Part shown: positions 17,037 through 25,809 of the stretch, one piece after another
Layout of the letters: the number at the start of each line of letters is the position of its first letter
How positions within the stretch are numbered: the first letter of the stretch is position 1
DNA from: CBFHMJ01 sp965656875
GTDB taxonomy: Bacteria; Pseudomonadota; Gammaproteobacteria; Enterobacterales; Alteromonadaceae
Length of the DNA: 64,000 nt
Assembly: GCA_965656875.1 (NCBI GenBank)
Contig: CBFHMJ010000002.1
Coordinates: forward strand, 186,001-250,000
Direction: 5' to 3'
The notes under the pieces: generated by a model
What the model was told of the DNA's origin: nothing
The model's database searches: none
What the model saw: the letters and a program-made list of their open reading frames with translations, nothing else
Made by a program: the position numbers and the translations under genes

Positions 17037-18335
17037 ATGAGCAGAAATGTCGTGGTTCTCGGCACTCAATGGGGTGACGAAGGTAAAGGAAAAGTTGTTG
17101 ACTTGCTAACGGATAAAGCATCGTATGTTGTTCGATATCAAGGTGGTCATAATGCCGGTCATACGCTGGTAATTGATGGTGAGAAGACTGTTCTTCACCT
17201 GATTCCATCTGGAATTCTTCGTGACAATGTAAAGTGTATTATTGGAAACGGCGTAGTCCTTTCAATCGACGCATTAATTACCGAAATGCAAATGCTGGAA
17301 TCACGTGGCGTACCAGTTAAAGAACGCCTGGTGATCAGTGAAGCATGTCCATTAATTCTTCCGTTCCATATTGCTTTGGATGCAGCTCGCGAAAAAGCAC
17401 GTGGTTCAAAAGCGATTGGTACGACAGGTCGTGGTATCGGTCCGGCTTATGAAGATAAGGTAGCAAGACGTGGATTACGCGTTGGTGACTTGTTTAATCC
17501 TGAGCAGTTTGCAACGAAACTAAAAGAGTTAGTTGAATATCATAACTTTGCTTTAGTTAACTACTACAAAGCAGAGCCGATTGATTACCAAAAAACACTT
17601 GATGAAGTGATGGCTGTTGCGGATCTTATTAAAGCAATGGTTGTTGATGTTGCTACAACATTGGATGAAGCCAGAACTGCTGGGCAATCTATTCTGTTCG
17701 AAGGCGCACAAGGCACATTACTGGATATAGACCACGGTACTTATCCTTATGTAACCTCATCAAATACGACTGTGGGTGGTGTTGCAACGGGGTGTGGATT
17801 TGGTCCGCTATACCTGGATTATGTTCTGGGTATCGTAAAAGCATACACAACTCGCGTGGGTTCAGGTCCTTTCCCAACCGAGCTTGACTGTGAAGTAGGT
17901 CAACATCTTGGCGTTAAAGGCCATGAGTTTGGTGCTACAACTGGCCGTAAACGTCGTACTGGTTGGTTTGATGCGGTTGCTATGAAACGTGCAACGCAAA
18001 TTAACAGTATCACGGGTTTCTGTTTAACTAAGCTTGATGTTCTTGATGGACTGGAAACAGTAAAAATCTGTAAAGCGTACCAGATGGAAGATGGCTCTGT
18101 TCAGAGCGTGCCGCCAATGGCTGCTGAAGGTTACGAAAAAGTACAGCCTGTCTATGAAGAAATGCCGGGTTGGTCTGAAAATACATTTGGTGTAACCGAG
18201 TACGATAAGTTGCCTGAGAATGCTCGTAACTTCATTAAGCGTATTGAGGAAATCACAGGTGTACCTGTTGATATCGTTTCAACCGGACCAGACCGTTCAG
18301 AAACAATGATTTTACGTAATCCGTTCTCTGAGTAA
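17037..18335 (+). CDS. purA: adenylosuccinate synthetase PurA
   Basis: A protein of about 432 aa that joins IMP and aspartate using GTP, the first committed step from IMP to AMP. The P-loop region G-T-Q-W-G-D-E-G-K-G-K-V-V-D is at the N terminus, followed by Y-Q-G-G-H-N-A-G-H-T. G-T-T-G-R-G-I-G-P-A-Y-E-D-K and T-T-G-R-K-R-R-T-G-W-F-D-A-V carry substrate-binding residues. The ATG at 17037 gives the usual N terminus and length; an earlier in-frame ATG at 16989 would add 16 residues not found in the family. It stands as its own unit. Confidence 0.97.
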   Translation: MSRNVVVLGTQWGDEGKGKVVDLLTDKASYVVRYQGGHNAGHTLVIDGEKTVLHLIPSGILRDNVKCIIGNGVVLSIDALITEMQMLESRGVPVKERLVISEACPLILPFHIALDAAREKARGSKAIGTTGRGIGPAYEDKVARRGLRVGDLFNPEQFATKLKELVEYHNFALVNYYKAEPIDYQKTLDEVMAVADLIKAMVVDVATTLDEARTAGQSILFEGAQGTLLDIDHGTYPYVTSSNTTVGGVATGCGFGPLYLDYVLGIVKAYTTRVGSGPFPTELDCEVGQHLGVKGHEFGATTGRKRRTGWFDAVAMKRATQINSITGFCLTKLDVLDGLETVKICKAYQMEDGSVQSVPPMAAEGYEKVQPVYEEMPGWSENTFGVTEYDKLPENARNFIKRIEEITGVPVDIVSTGPDRSETMILRNPFSE

Positions 18336-18362
18336 TATCAGTACGTTTGATACGTTATCTCT

Positions 18363-18400
18363 GAGGGATACGAGGGTCAACAGACCTGGCGTTATCCCTC
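18363..18400 (+). terminator. possible hairpin after purA
   Basis: GAGGGATA and TATCCCTC can pair over 8 bp, with an inner GGTC/GACC hairpin in the 22-nt loop. The sequence after it is T-rich (ATTGTTCTTCTT) but has no clean run, so this is a weak terminator candidate. Confidence 0.4.
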
Positions 18401-18588
18401 ATTGTTCTTCTTCATCATTCACGATATTTTCGTTATTCACTTTATCTTTCCTCAGTCAAACCCATACAGAATTCTTATATAAATCATAATTTTCTATTGT
18501 TCGTCTGATTCAGGACATCTTAGCGCTTTTCTATGGCGCTAATCTGTGCAATTCTCAGTGTTTTGCGAAATTCTGGAGATAGCGACGT

Positions 18589-19932
18589 ATGCGTAATCTG
18601 GCAGTATCTTTAATTGCATCCGCAATGTTAGTTGGATGTGGCGGTGGTGGAGGCGGGAGTACTTCTTCAACCCCTCCGGTTAATAATACCCCTTCAGCAT
18701 GTTCCACTGTAGCTGGTCAGAACGATCAGGTATTGAGCTTTCTCAGAGAAGAATACTTCTGGTATCAGGACTTACCGCAAAATGTTGATACCTCAGCTTA
18801 CGCATCACCAGCGGCAATGATGGAAGCCATTAAAGTACCTCAGGATCGTTTTAGTTTTATCATGAGTGAGCAGCAGTACAATGATGTGTTTATTAATGCA
18901 TCATTCCTGGGTTATGGTTTTTCTCACCGTGCGGATGTTTCGGGTCAGTCATTACAGGTCCGCTATGTTTTCGATGGTAGTGGTGCAGACGATGTTGGTT
19001 TAAAACGTGGTGACAAAATCACGGAAATTGACGGTGTAGCCGTATCGACGATCCTGAATCAGATCGAGGCGGAAGTTTTAACATGGAGTGATGTTTTCGG
19101 ACCTGATGAGAATGGTGTTATCACCAGCATCAAGTGGATCAGACCTGATTTCACTGAAGGTCAGGGAAACATGGTAAAAGAACAAGTCGCGACAAATACT
19201 GTGATGGCGACAGAAGTAATCGATAATCAATCGGTAGGTGAGATCGGCTATCTGGTTTTTGATCAATTTATTGAACGTTCGGCTCAGGATTTAAATCAGG
19301 CATTTGATCAGTTCAAGTTGGAAGGTGTAAACGAACTGGTTTTAGATCTACGGTATAACGGTGGTGGGCAGATAGATATTGCTAATCAACTGAGTACCCA
19401 GATCGCGGGTTCAAATGTGGCAGGTCAGACGTTTATTAACTACCAGTTTAATGATAAAAACACCTCAAATAATACAACGGTTGCATTTGCAATTGGCGCA
19501 GGTATTGAACAGTTAAATCTTGACCGTGTTGTCATACTGACGACAGAGGAGACCTGTTCAGCCAGTGAAATGGTAGCAAATTCTTTATCGCCTTTTGTTG
19601 ATGTTGTACGAATTGGCAGCCAGACGTGTGGTAAACCCGTTGGAATGGTGCCAACTGAAATATGTAATAACTTCGTATTAGCTATCAATTTCCAGACAAC
19701 GAACGCACTGGACTCCGGTGATTACTTCGATGGTCTCGAACCATTCTGTAATGCCGCAGATACTATTCCAGGGGACTGGGGCGATCCAAATGATCCGTTA
19801 TTATCAGAAGCAGTGCATTATCTTGAAACCGGAAGCTGTTCAAGCTCAAATTCAGGATTCGCACCGCAGAGCATTAAACGTCAGCAACTTGACTACACTC
19901 AAGGACCACGCAAACTTAGAAACGATACTTGA
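18589..19932 (+). CDS. S41-family (C-terminal processing type) peptidase, lipoprotein
   Basis: A 447-aa putative lipoprotein. The signal peptide ends in the lipobox L-V-G-C with the lipidated Cys17, followed by a Gly run and a Ser/Thr/Pro linker. A PDZ-like region is visible around residues 105-155 (D-D-V-G-L-K-R-G-D-K-I-T-E-I-D-G). The S41 domain follows (about 205-395) with L-D-L-R-Y-N-G-G-G, the nucleophile Ser in T-C-S-A-S-E and the Lys in T-C-G-K-P-V-G. The fold therefore matches tail-specific proteases, but this lipoprotein form with several Cys pairs is a separate branch. Substrate unknown. It has terminator-like structures on both sides, so it is probably monocistronic. Confidence 0.85.
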   Translation: MRNLAVSLIASAMLVGCGGGGGGSTSSTPPVNNTPSACSTVAGQNDQVLSFLREEYFWYQDLPQNVDTSAYASPAAMMEAIKVPQDRFSFIMSEQQYNDVFINASFLGYGFSHRADVSGQSLQVRYVFDGSGADDVGLKRGDKITEIDGVAVSTILNQIEAEVLTWSDVFGPDENGVITSIKWIRPDFTEGQGNMVKEQVATNTVMATEVIDNQSVGEIGYLVFDQFIERSAQDLNQAFDQFKLEGVNELVLDLRYNGGGQIDIANQLSTQIAGSNVAGQTFINYQFNDKNTSNNTTVAFAIGAGIEQLNLDRVVILTTEETCSASEMVANSLSPFVDVVRIGSQTCGKPVGMVPTEICNNFVLAINFQTTNALDSGDYFDGLEPFCNAADTIPGDWGDPNDPLLSEAVHYLETGSCSSSNSGFAPQSIKRQQLDYTQGPRKLRNDT

Positions 19933-19957
19933 TATAGTCGTGTAGCCAGTTATCCGA

Positions 19958-19984
19958 AAAGCCGGGGTTTTCCCGGCTTTGTTG
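19958..19984 (+). terminator. Rho-independent terminator after the S41 peptidase
   Basis: AAAGCCGGG and CCCGGCTTT make a 9-bp stem around GTTTT, followed by TGTTG. The stem is strong, the T-run short. Confidence 0.8.
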
Positions 19985-20075
19985 TAGTTGGCATAAAGCT
20001 TGATTACTATTTCTCATCGGTAGCTTTATCAATATGAATTTCTAAGAATATGACTAATTTCAGTGAGGGCGAGGT

Positions 20076-20681
20076 ATGAAACAGTTCTTTATTTGCCTAT
20101 GTCTGGCAATAAGCTGCCAGTTAGTGGCTGCGCCTAAAGTTGTCCAGATATATTCACAGGATGAACTGTTGAACCTTATCCGTAAAAATCAGCATCTACA
20201 GCGCGTTAAGGCTGATGACTGCCAGTTGCTACAAGATATTGAAGCAAGAGCCATAAAAGTGAAAGTACCTGCATACCAGTTCTTATATGGCGATATGCTG
20301 GCTTATGAAATTTGCGTGGAGCGAGATGTTGAACGAGGTTTGCATTACATGAAGTTGGCCGCTGAACAAGGATTGCCGGAAGGTATGGAGCAACTTGGAC
20401 GTTATTACCATATCGGTAAGTTTGTTCAGAAAGATACGTCAATGGCAATTACTTATTTGCGAGAAGCGTCTTCTATGGGCAATTTAAATGCACAGATTCG
20501 ATTGGTTGAAATTTTTTTGAGCGGTCAGGGAAGCCCTAGAGATTATGAGGATGCATATCGCTGGCTGCATCATGCGGTTATTGCAGATAAAAAGACCCAT
20601 AAAAAAGTAGAAAATTTATTGGCATCGCTTGCTAAACTCATGCCGGAGCGAGTCGTCAAACGTGCTAAACGCCGTGTGTAA
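20076..20681 (+). CDS. motX: sodium-driven flagellar motor protein MotX
   Basis: A 201-aa exported protein. The N-terminal 19 residues are a signal peptide ending A-A. The mature protein matches MotX of Vibrio-type polar flagella: I-Y-S-Q-D-E-L-L-x-L-I, then H-L-x-R-V-K-A-D-D-C-Q-L-x-Q-D-I-E-A-R-A, the Sel1-like repeats (about 95-165) and the C-terminal R-R-A-K-R-R-like basic end. MotX sits in the periplasmic T ring with MotY and holds the PomA/PomB stator; those partners are not in this window. That explains the Sel1 repeats better than a generic Sel1 label. A location near rnr is, as far as I recall, seen in other gammaproteobacteria. Confidence 0.88.
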   Translation: MKQFFICLCLAISCQLVAAPKVVQIYSQDELLNLIRKNQHLQRVKADDCQLLQDIEARAIKVKVPAYQFLYGDMLAYEICVERDVERGLHYMKLAAEQGLPEGMEQLGRYYHIGKFVQKDTSMAITYLREASSMGNLNAQIRLVEIFLSGQGSPRDYEDAYRWLHHAVIADKKTHKKVENLLASLAKLMPERVVKRAKRRV

Positions 20682-20727
20682 CCTGAATTACAGTTATTTT
20701 AGAATTTGCCACAGACCCTAATTAAAA

Positions 20728-20780
20728 CAATCAATCAGCACTAATCTTTGTTAAACTGGCGACTTAGTGCAGATTGATTG
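20728..20780. promoter_or_regulatory. 17-bp inverted repeat upstream of rnr
   Basis: CAATCAATCAGCACTAA (20728-20744) and TTAGTGCAGATTGATTG (20764-20780) are inverted copies with one mismatch, separated by 19 nt. The spacer contains TGTTAAACT, which could act as an extended -10. The right arm ends 7 nt before the rnr ATG at 20788. It may be an operator around the rnr promoter or a leader hairpin that hides the ribosome binding site. Confidence 0.5.
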
Positions 20781-20787
20781 GTTATTT

Positions 20788-23346
20788 ATGTCTAAAAAAG
20801 ACCCCTTCTACGACCGGGAAAAAGAAAAGTACGATAACCCTGTCCCCAGCCGAGAGTATATCCTCGACTTTCTAAAAGCTTCAAAAAATCCAGCCTCTTT
20901 CGCCGACCTGTGTAGTCATTTCGATGTCTATGACGATGAGCGTATAACTGCTTTTAAGCGTCGTCTGCGTGCTATGGAGCGAGATGGGCAGATCATTTTT
21001 GATCGTTCGTTGCGATACAGTATTCCATCACAATCTGAGTTGGTGACGGGGACAGTTATTGGTCACCGTGACGGCTATGGATTTTTGCAAATCGGCGATG
21101 GGCAAGATGACTGGTTTATCCCGGCCAATCAAATGTACTCGGTATTGCATGGCGACAAAGTCATGGCAATTGCTGATGGTTCTGGTTTCAAGAATAAAAC
21201 TGAAGCACGCATTATCCGTGTCATTGAACCTCGCGACGAGACGGTTGTAGGCCGACTATATGTCGAACATAACATGTCTGTTGTTGTGCCAGAAGATAAC
21301 CGGATTGCACAGGATATTCTGGTACCGCCTGGCAATGAAGGGGAAGCCAGGCATAACCAGGTGGTTGCTGTTCAGATAGTAAAACGACCAAATCGCCGCA
21401 TGTCGGCTATTGGGCAAGTAACAGAAGTGCTTGGTTCTCATATGGAACCAGGGATGGAAATCAATATTGCACTAAACAACTTTGATATTCCTCATTCATG
21501 GCCAGATGCAGTTCTGAATCAAATAGACGGTTTACAGCCACAGGTTGCAGATGATGATAAATCAGATCGGGTTGATCTTCGTGATTTGCCGCTGGTAACG
21601 ATTGATGGCGAAGACGCCAGAGATTTCGATGATGCTGTTTTCTGTGAAAAGAAAAAGTCGGGTGGATGGCGTTTATGGGTCGCTATCGCAGATGTTAGTC
21701 ACTACGTACGTACAGCATCACCACTGGATAAAGAAGCGCTTAATCGAGGAAACTCCGTTTACTTCCCTGAGCAAGTTGTGCCGATGTTGCCTGAAGTCTT
21801 GTCAAATGGACTGTGCTCACTGAATCCTCAGGTAGACAGGCTCTGCATGGTTTGTGAGATGACAATCAGTGATGCCGGTCGTCTGTCAGGTTATCGCTTT
21901 TATGAAGCTGTCATGAATTCTTCAGCCCGATTCACCTATACACAGGTGGCGGCGATTCTTGATGGAGATGCTGCATTACGCGAGCAATATGATCCTTTGG
22001 TCGGCCACCTGGAAGACCTGAATGACATGTATAAAGCGCTGGTAGCACAACGTGCGCAACGCGGTGCTATCGAGTTTGAAACCGTTGAAACTAAGTTTGT
22101 TTTCAATGAAAACCGTAAAATAGAAGCTATCGTTCCGACACATCGTAATGATGCACATAAGATCATTGAAGAATGTATGATTCTGGCCAATGTGTCGGCT
22201 GCAAAACTTATCGAAAAGCATGAGAAATCTGCGCTGTATCGTGTGCATGATAAACCCGACCAGGAAAAGCTGGCACACTTCCGTGATTTCCTTGGAGAGA
22301 TGGGGTTACTGGCTACATTTACGCTGGATCCTGAACCAGCCGAGTTAACCGAGCAATTAAAGCGATTGTCGGATACACCAGAATCTGAATTGATTCAGGT
22401 CATGTTACTTCGCTCCATGAAGCAAGCCGTATATCAACGAGACAATATTGGTCACTTTGGTTTGGCATTACCAGCTTATGCGCATTTTACTTCACCGATT
22501 CGTCGCTATCCGGATTTAGTCGTTCACCGAACTATAAAGGGAATTTTAGCCGAACAAGGCCAACTGGTTCACGGTGAGAAACTATACTCAGAAGAAGAAG
22601 CTGATGCGATGGGTGAGCAATGCTCGATGACTGAACGTCGGGCTGATGACGCGACGCGGGACGTTGCAGACTGGCTTAAATGCGAATTCATGCAAAATCA
22701 TCTTGGCGATGTGCATGAAGGTGTGATTGCTGCCGTTACCAGTTTCGGTTTCTTTGTTCGTTTAACCGACCTGTATATTGATGGATTGGTTCATGTAACG
22801 TCACTCAACAATGACTTTTATCATTTTGATTCTGCAAAAGGCATGTTGATTGGAGAGGCAACTAAAACTCAGTTCAGGTTGGGTGATCCGGTTGTTGTCA
22901 AAGTAGTATCAGTCAACCTGGATCAGCGAAAAATCGATTTTGAGCTGGCAGGGGAGTCTGCTTTACAAGGCCGTCGTCGTAAAGGACGGGGCAAAGGAAA
23001 GCCGGGTGCGCCGAAAGGTAAATTTGGTGGCGCAAAAGGTAAAAGCGGTAAGCGAGCTGAAGCGCCATCATTATCTATTCGAGATAAGTTGCGCAAAGGA
23101 AAAGTATCATCAGATAAAACAGAAGAAGAATCTGATGAAAACCGTTCACGTAAGAAAGGCACATTAACGCTTAAGAAATCGGATAAGAAAAACAATTCGT
23201 CTTCGGCTAAAAAGCGTAATGGTAAATCGGGTAAAGATGGAGATACCCGAACTGAGAAAGATACTAAAAAACAAAGTAGTAAAAAGCGGAAAGTGAAAAA
23301 ACGTCCGGGCAAGAATGCCAGAAAAAAGCGGGCGAATAAGTCTTAA
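20788..23346 (+). CDS. rnr: ribonuclease R
   Basis: A 3'-to-5' exoribonuclease of about 852 aa that degrades structured RNA, including rRNA and tmRNA targets. In order: an N-terminal winged-helix domain (about 20-85), cold-shock domains (about 85-235), the RNB catalytic domain (about 255-585) with T-I-D-G-E-D-A-R-D-F-D-D-A-V holding the metal-binding Asp residues and A-H-F-T-S-P-I-R-R-Y-P-D-L, an S1 domain (about 640-725), and a very basic Lys/Ser/Gly-rich tail of about 115 residues. The tail is longer than in E. coli. The ATG at 20788 is preferred over an in-frame GTG at 20767 because the conserved N terminus starts there. rlmB follows after 18 nt. Confidence 0.95.
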   Translation: MSKKDPFYDREKEKYDNPVPSREYILDFLKASKNPASFADLCSHFDVYDDERITAFKRRLRAMERDGQIIFDRSLRYSIPSQSELVTGTVIGHRDGYGFLQIGDGQDDWFIPANQMYSVLHGDKVMAIADGSGFKNKTEARIIRVIEPRDETVVGRLYVEHNMSVVVPEDNRIAQDILVPPGNEGEARHNQVVAVQIVKRPNRRMSAIGQVTEVLGSHMEPGMEINIALNNFDIPHSWPDAVLNQIDGLQPQVADDDKSDRVDLRDLPLVTIDGEDARDFDDAVFCEKKKSGGWRLWVAIADVSHYVRTASPLDKEALNRGNSVYFPEQVVPMLPEVLSNGLCSLNPQVDRLCMVCEMTISDAGRLSGYRFYEAVMNSSARFTYTQVAAILDGDAALREQYDPLVGHLEDLNDMYKALVAQRAQRGAIEFETVETKFVFNENRKIEAIVPTHRNDAHKIIEECMILANVSAAKLIEKHEKSALYRVHDKPDQEKLAHFRDFLGEMGLLATFTLDPEPAELTEQLKRLSDTPESELIQVMLLRSMKQAVYQRDNIGHFGLALPAYAHFTSPIRRYPDLVVHRTIKGILAEQGQLVHGEKLYSEEEADAMGEQCSMTERRADDATRDVADWLKCEFMQNHLGDVHEGVIAAVTSFGFFVRLTDLYIDGLVHVTSLNNDFYHFDSAKGMLIGEATKTQFRLGDPVVVKVVSVNLDQRKIDFELAGESALQGRRRKGRGKGKPGAPKGKFGGAKGKSGKRAEAPSLSIRDKLRKGKVSSDKTEEESDENRSRKKGTLTLKKSDKKNNSSSAKKRNGKSGKDGDTRTEKDTKKQSSKKRKVKKRPGKNARKKRANKS

Positions 23347-23364
23347 ACGATTAGAGAGAAATTT

Positions 23365-24111
23365 GTGAGTAATTCGGAATTAATTTTTGGCTTTCATGCT
23401 GTTAATGCCATCTTTAAACAACAGCCAGAACGTTTTATTGAGTTATTTGTCCTTAAAGGACGTGAAGACGAACGGCTGCAACCTGTATTAAACAAAGCCC
23501 GTAAATTTGGCATTTCGATTCAGTTTATGAATCGTAAAGCGATGGACGACAAAAGTTCGGGTGAACAGCATCAGGGCATTATTGCTCGTGTTAAGCCTGG
23601 TAAGCAGTTCGATGAGACGGATCTGGATCAGCGTATGAATGAACTCAATGAGCCAGCATTCTTCCTGGTTTTGGATGGCGTTACCGATCCTCACAACCTG
23701 GGGGCTTGCTTGCGAAGTGCTGATGCCGCAGGTGCTCATGGCGTGATTGTCACTAAAGATAAATCAGCTCGAATTACGCCTGTTGTGAGAAAAGTGGCCA
23801 GTGGCGCCGCAGAAACGGTTCCTTTATTTCAGGTGACAAACCTGGCGCGAACACTACGTCACTTGCAGGAGCAAGGCGTTTGGATCACGGGCACTGCGGG
23901 CGAAACTGAAAAATTGGTCTATCAACAAGAGTTTACTGGTCCAACAGCGATTGTTATGGGAGCAGAAGGTAAAGGCTTGCGTCGTCTTACGCGTGAAACC
24001 TGCGATGAGTTGGTCAAAATACCTATGGCAGGCTCGGTGTCCAGTTTGAACGTTTCCGTAGCAACGGGAATTTGCTTGTTTGAAGTTGTCAGACAACGTA
24101 ACAGTCAGTAA
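23365..24111 (+). CDS. rlmB: 23S rRNA (guanosine-2'-O-)-methyltransferase RlmB (GTG start)
   Basis: A 248-aa SPOUT methyltransferase that modifies G2251 in the peptidyl-transferase loop. The N-terminal substrate-binding domain (about 1-75) begins I-F-G-F-H-A-V-N-A-I. The SPOUT domain carries D-P-H-N-L-G-A-C-L-R-S-A-D-A, V-M-G-A-E-G-K-G-L-R-R and I-P-M-A-G-S-V-S-S-L-N-V-S-V-A, the knotted cofactor site. The start is GTG at 23365; AGAGAGAA lies upstream. It is cotranscribed with rnr. Confidence 0.95.
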   Translation: MSNSELIFGFHAVNAIFKQQPERFIELFVLKGREDERLQPVLNKARKFGISIQFMNRKAMDDKSSGEQHQGIIARVKPGKQFDETDLDQRMNELNEPAFFLVLDGVTDPHNLGACLRSADAAGAHGVIVTKDKSARITPVVRKVASGAAETVPLFQVTNLARTLRHLQEQGVWITGTAGETEKLVYQQEFTGPTAIVMGAEGKGLRRLTRETCDELVKIPMAGSVSSLNVSVATGICLFEVVRQRNSQ

Positions 24112-24135
24112 AACTACTCATTATTACTTCCAGAT

Positions 24136-24165
24136 AACGGTAACTTTTGCTTTTCAGTTACCGTT
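24136..24165 (+). terminator. hairpin after rlmB
   Basis: AACGGTAACT and AGTTACCGTT pair perfectly over 10 bp with a 10-nt T-rich loop. Only CCCTCAATTT follows, so termination would be weak; it still marks the end of rnr-rlmB before the S6 operon. Confidence 0.5.
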
Positions 24166-24200
24166 CCCTCAATTTAAATCGATTCATCTTGTCCATTTGC

Positions 24201-24229
24201 TTGAAATTTCTTCGTTACCCACGTAAAAT
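24201..24229 (+). promoter_or_regulatory. sigma-70 promoter of the rpsF operon
   Basis: TTGAAA and TAAAAT are separated by exactly 17 nt, followed by a GC-rich discriminator (TCGCGCCC) typical of stringently controlled ribosomal promoters. The leader is about 90 nt; ACCGTAGGGAGC just before the rpsF start carries the ribosome binding site and a CCG reminiscent of the S6:S18 autoregulatory leader, though the fold is unverified. Confidence 0.75.
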
Positions 24230-24323
24230 TCGCGCCCTTAATCAGCCAATATAAAACGTTCCTTGCCTTGATGGCAGCCCGGCTGAGCTGTTCAAGAGGC
24301 TTAATAACCGTAGGGAGCATTTC

Positions 24324-24701
24324 ATGCGTCATTACGAAATCGTATTCATGGTTCACCCTGATCAGAGTGAACAAGTACCAGGTATGATCGAGCGTTATAC
24401 TGGTATCCTTACTGAAGCTGGTGGCACAATTCACCGTCTTGAAGACTGGGGTCGTCGTCAATTAGCTTACCCAATCGATAAACTTCACAAAGCACACTAC
24501 GTTCTTCTTAACGTAGAAGCGACTGCTGAATCAATCGAAGAGCTGGAAACTGCTTTCCGTTTCAATGATGCTGTTCTTCGTAACATGATCATGCGCACTA
24601 AATCAGCGGTAACCGAAGCGTCTCCGCTAATGAAAGAAAAAGACAGCCGTCCTCCAAGAAGAGAGCAATCTTCATCTGAAGGATCTGCTAGCGCAGAGTA
24701 A
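24324..24701 (+). CDS. rpsF: 30S ribosomal protein S6
   Basis: A 125-aa small-subunit protein that pairs with S18 on the 16S platform. The N terminus M-R-H-Y-E-I-V-F-M-V-H-P-D-Q-S and the G-G-T-I-H-R-L-E-D-W-G-R-R-Q-L-A-Y-P-I block are canonical. The C-terminal tail is Ser/Glu-rich, as in enteric S6, where it can be glutamylated. First gene of the rpsF-priB-rpsR-rplI operon. Confidence 0.98.
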   Translation: MRHYEIVFMVHPDQSEQVPGMIERYTGILTEAGGTIHRLEDWGRRQLAYPIDKLHKAHYVLLNVEATAESIEELETAFRFNDAVLRNMIMRTKSAVTEASPLMKEKDSRPPRREQSSSEGSASAE

Positions 24702-24709
24702 TTCTGTCG

Positions 24710-25051
24710 ATGCTAAATCACCTCGTTATCGAAGGCGTGATTTGTAAAGCACCTCGACGAAACACCAGTCCTGCCGGGATTCCTCATTGCCAGTTTGTGC
24801 TTGAGCATTATTCCCAGCAAATAGAGGCAGAACTGAACCGAAGAGCATATGCTCGGATCCAGGTTGTCGCCAGTGGCGATGTGTTAAACCAGGATACTCA
24901 AGATTTATGTCAGGGCTGTATGGTTCGTGTAACGGGATTTTTAAACCGACACGAATCAAATAATGGACAAGCAATGTTGGTCCTTCATGCCCGGAGAATA
25001 GAAAAATTTAATCAGGAGAATAGTAATGGCTCGTTACTTCCGACGTCGTAA
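24710..25051 (+). CDS. priB: primosomal replication protein PriB
   Basis: A 113-aa single-stranded-DNA-binding OB-fold protein of the PriA-PriB-DnaT restart primosome. N-H-L-V-I-E-G, then the P-A-G-I-P-H-C-Q-F-V-L-E-H segment and V-x-V-x-G-F-L are typical. It is somewhat longer at the C terminus than E. coli PriB, and its last 26 bases overlap the start of rpsR in another frame, so the two are translationally coupled. The position between rpsF and rpsR is diagnostic. Confidence 0.93.
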   Translation: MLNHLVIEGVICKAPRRNTSPAGIPHCQFVLEHYSQQIEAELNRRAYARIQVVASGDVLNQDTQDLCQGCMVRVTGFLNRHESNNGQAMLVLHARRIEKFNQENSNGSLLPTS

Positions 25052-25253
25052 ATTCTGTCGCTTCAAGTCAGAAGGCGTTTCAGAAATTGATTACAAAGAC
25101 CTAGCGACTTTGAAAAACTACATCACTGAAAGTGGTAAAATCGTTCCTAGTCGTATCACAGGTACCAGCGCTAAATATCAGCGTCAACTTGCTCGTGCAA
25201 TCAAACGCGCTCGTTATCTGGCATTGCTACCTTACACTGATTTACACAAGTAA
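25026..25253 (+). CDS. rpsR: 30S ribosomal protein S18
   Basis: A 75-aa protein of the 30S platform, partner of S6. M-A-R-Y-F-R-R-R-K-F-C-R-F, then I-D-Y-K-D and the C-terminal R-Q-L-A-R-A-I-K-R-A-R-Y-L-A-L-L-P-Y match the family over its whole length. AGGAG sits at the right distance upstream, inside priB. Confidence 0.98.
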   Translation: MARYFRRRKFCRFKSEGVSEIDYKDLATLKNYITESGKIVPSRITGTSAKYQRQLARAIKRARYLALLPYTDLHK

Positions 25254-25289
25254 GTTTGGCTTTCGTAATTCTAAGGTAAGGTGTAAAAG

Positions 25290-25742
25290 ATGAATATTAT
25301 CTTATTAGATAAGGTTGCTAACTTAGGTAGCCTTGGTGATGAAATCACTGTAAAAGCGGGTTATGCAAGAAACTTCCTTTTCCCACAGGGTAAAGCTGTT
25401 CCTGCGAACAAAGTAAACCGCGAAAAATTTGAAGCACGTCGTGCAGAGCTTGAAGCTAAGCTTGCTGACGATTTATCAGCTGCTCAGGCGCGTGCAGAAA
25501 AACTAGCTGGACTAGCTGACGTAACTATCGTTTCTAAAGCTGGTGACGAAGGTAAACTATTCGGCTCTATCGGTACTCGTGACATTGTTGTTGCAGTTAC
25601 TGAAGCTGGTGTTGAAATCGTTAAAGGCGAAGTTAAAATGCCACACGGTGCTATCCGTGAACTAGGTGAGTTTGACATCGACGTTCAACTTCACCCAGAA
25701 GTTACTACAACAATTAAAGTAGCAATTATTGCTGAAGCTTAA
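25290..25742 (+). CDS. rplI: 50S ribosomal protein L9
   Basis: A 150-aa protein at the base of the L1 stalk. The N-terminal domain (M-N-I-I-L-L-D-K-V-A-N-L-G, G-Y-A-R-N-F-L-F-P) is joined by a long charged helix to the C-terminal domain, which starts near G-K-L-F-G-S-I-G. Full family length. Last gene of the operon; a strong terminator follows. Confidence 0.98.
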   Translation: MNIILLDKVANLGSLGDEITVKAGYARNFLFPQGKAVPANKVNREKFEARRAELEAKLADDLSAAQARAEKLAGLADVTIVSKAGDEGKLFGSIGTRDIVVAVTEAGVEIVKGEVKMPHGAIRELGEFDIDVQLHPEVTTTIKVAIIAEA

Positions 25743-25757
25743 TTGTTTGTTACTTCT

Positions 25758-25786
25758 AAAAAGGCGACCATTGGTCGCCTTTTTTG
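25758..25786 (+). terminator. Rho-independent terminator after rplI
   Basis: AAAAAGGCGACC pairs with GGTCGCCTTTTT around a 3-nt loop, with a T-run at the end. The A-run on the left means it could also stop the convergent Sel1-repeat gene on the minus strand. Confidence 0.93.
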
Positions 25787-25809
25787 TATCTGTAATCTTT
25801 TCTTTAATC

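Noticed and set aside
16558..17208. Two minus-strand frames across the hflC-purA gap
   Set aside because: They overlap conserved coding ends, look like random translation of AT-rich DNA, and have no ribosome binding site or motif.
20076..20681. Generic Sel1-repeat protein
   Set aside because: The N-terminal block and overall length match MotX much better.
22923..23312. Long open frame antisense to the 3' end of rnr, Leu/Phe/Pro-rich
   Set aside because: It is the mirror of the Lys-rich RNase R tail; low-complexity codons produce it, and it has no recognisable family.
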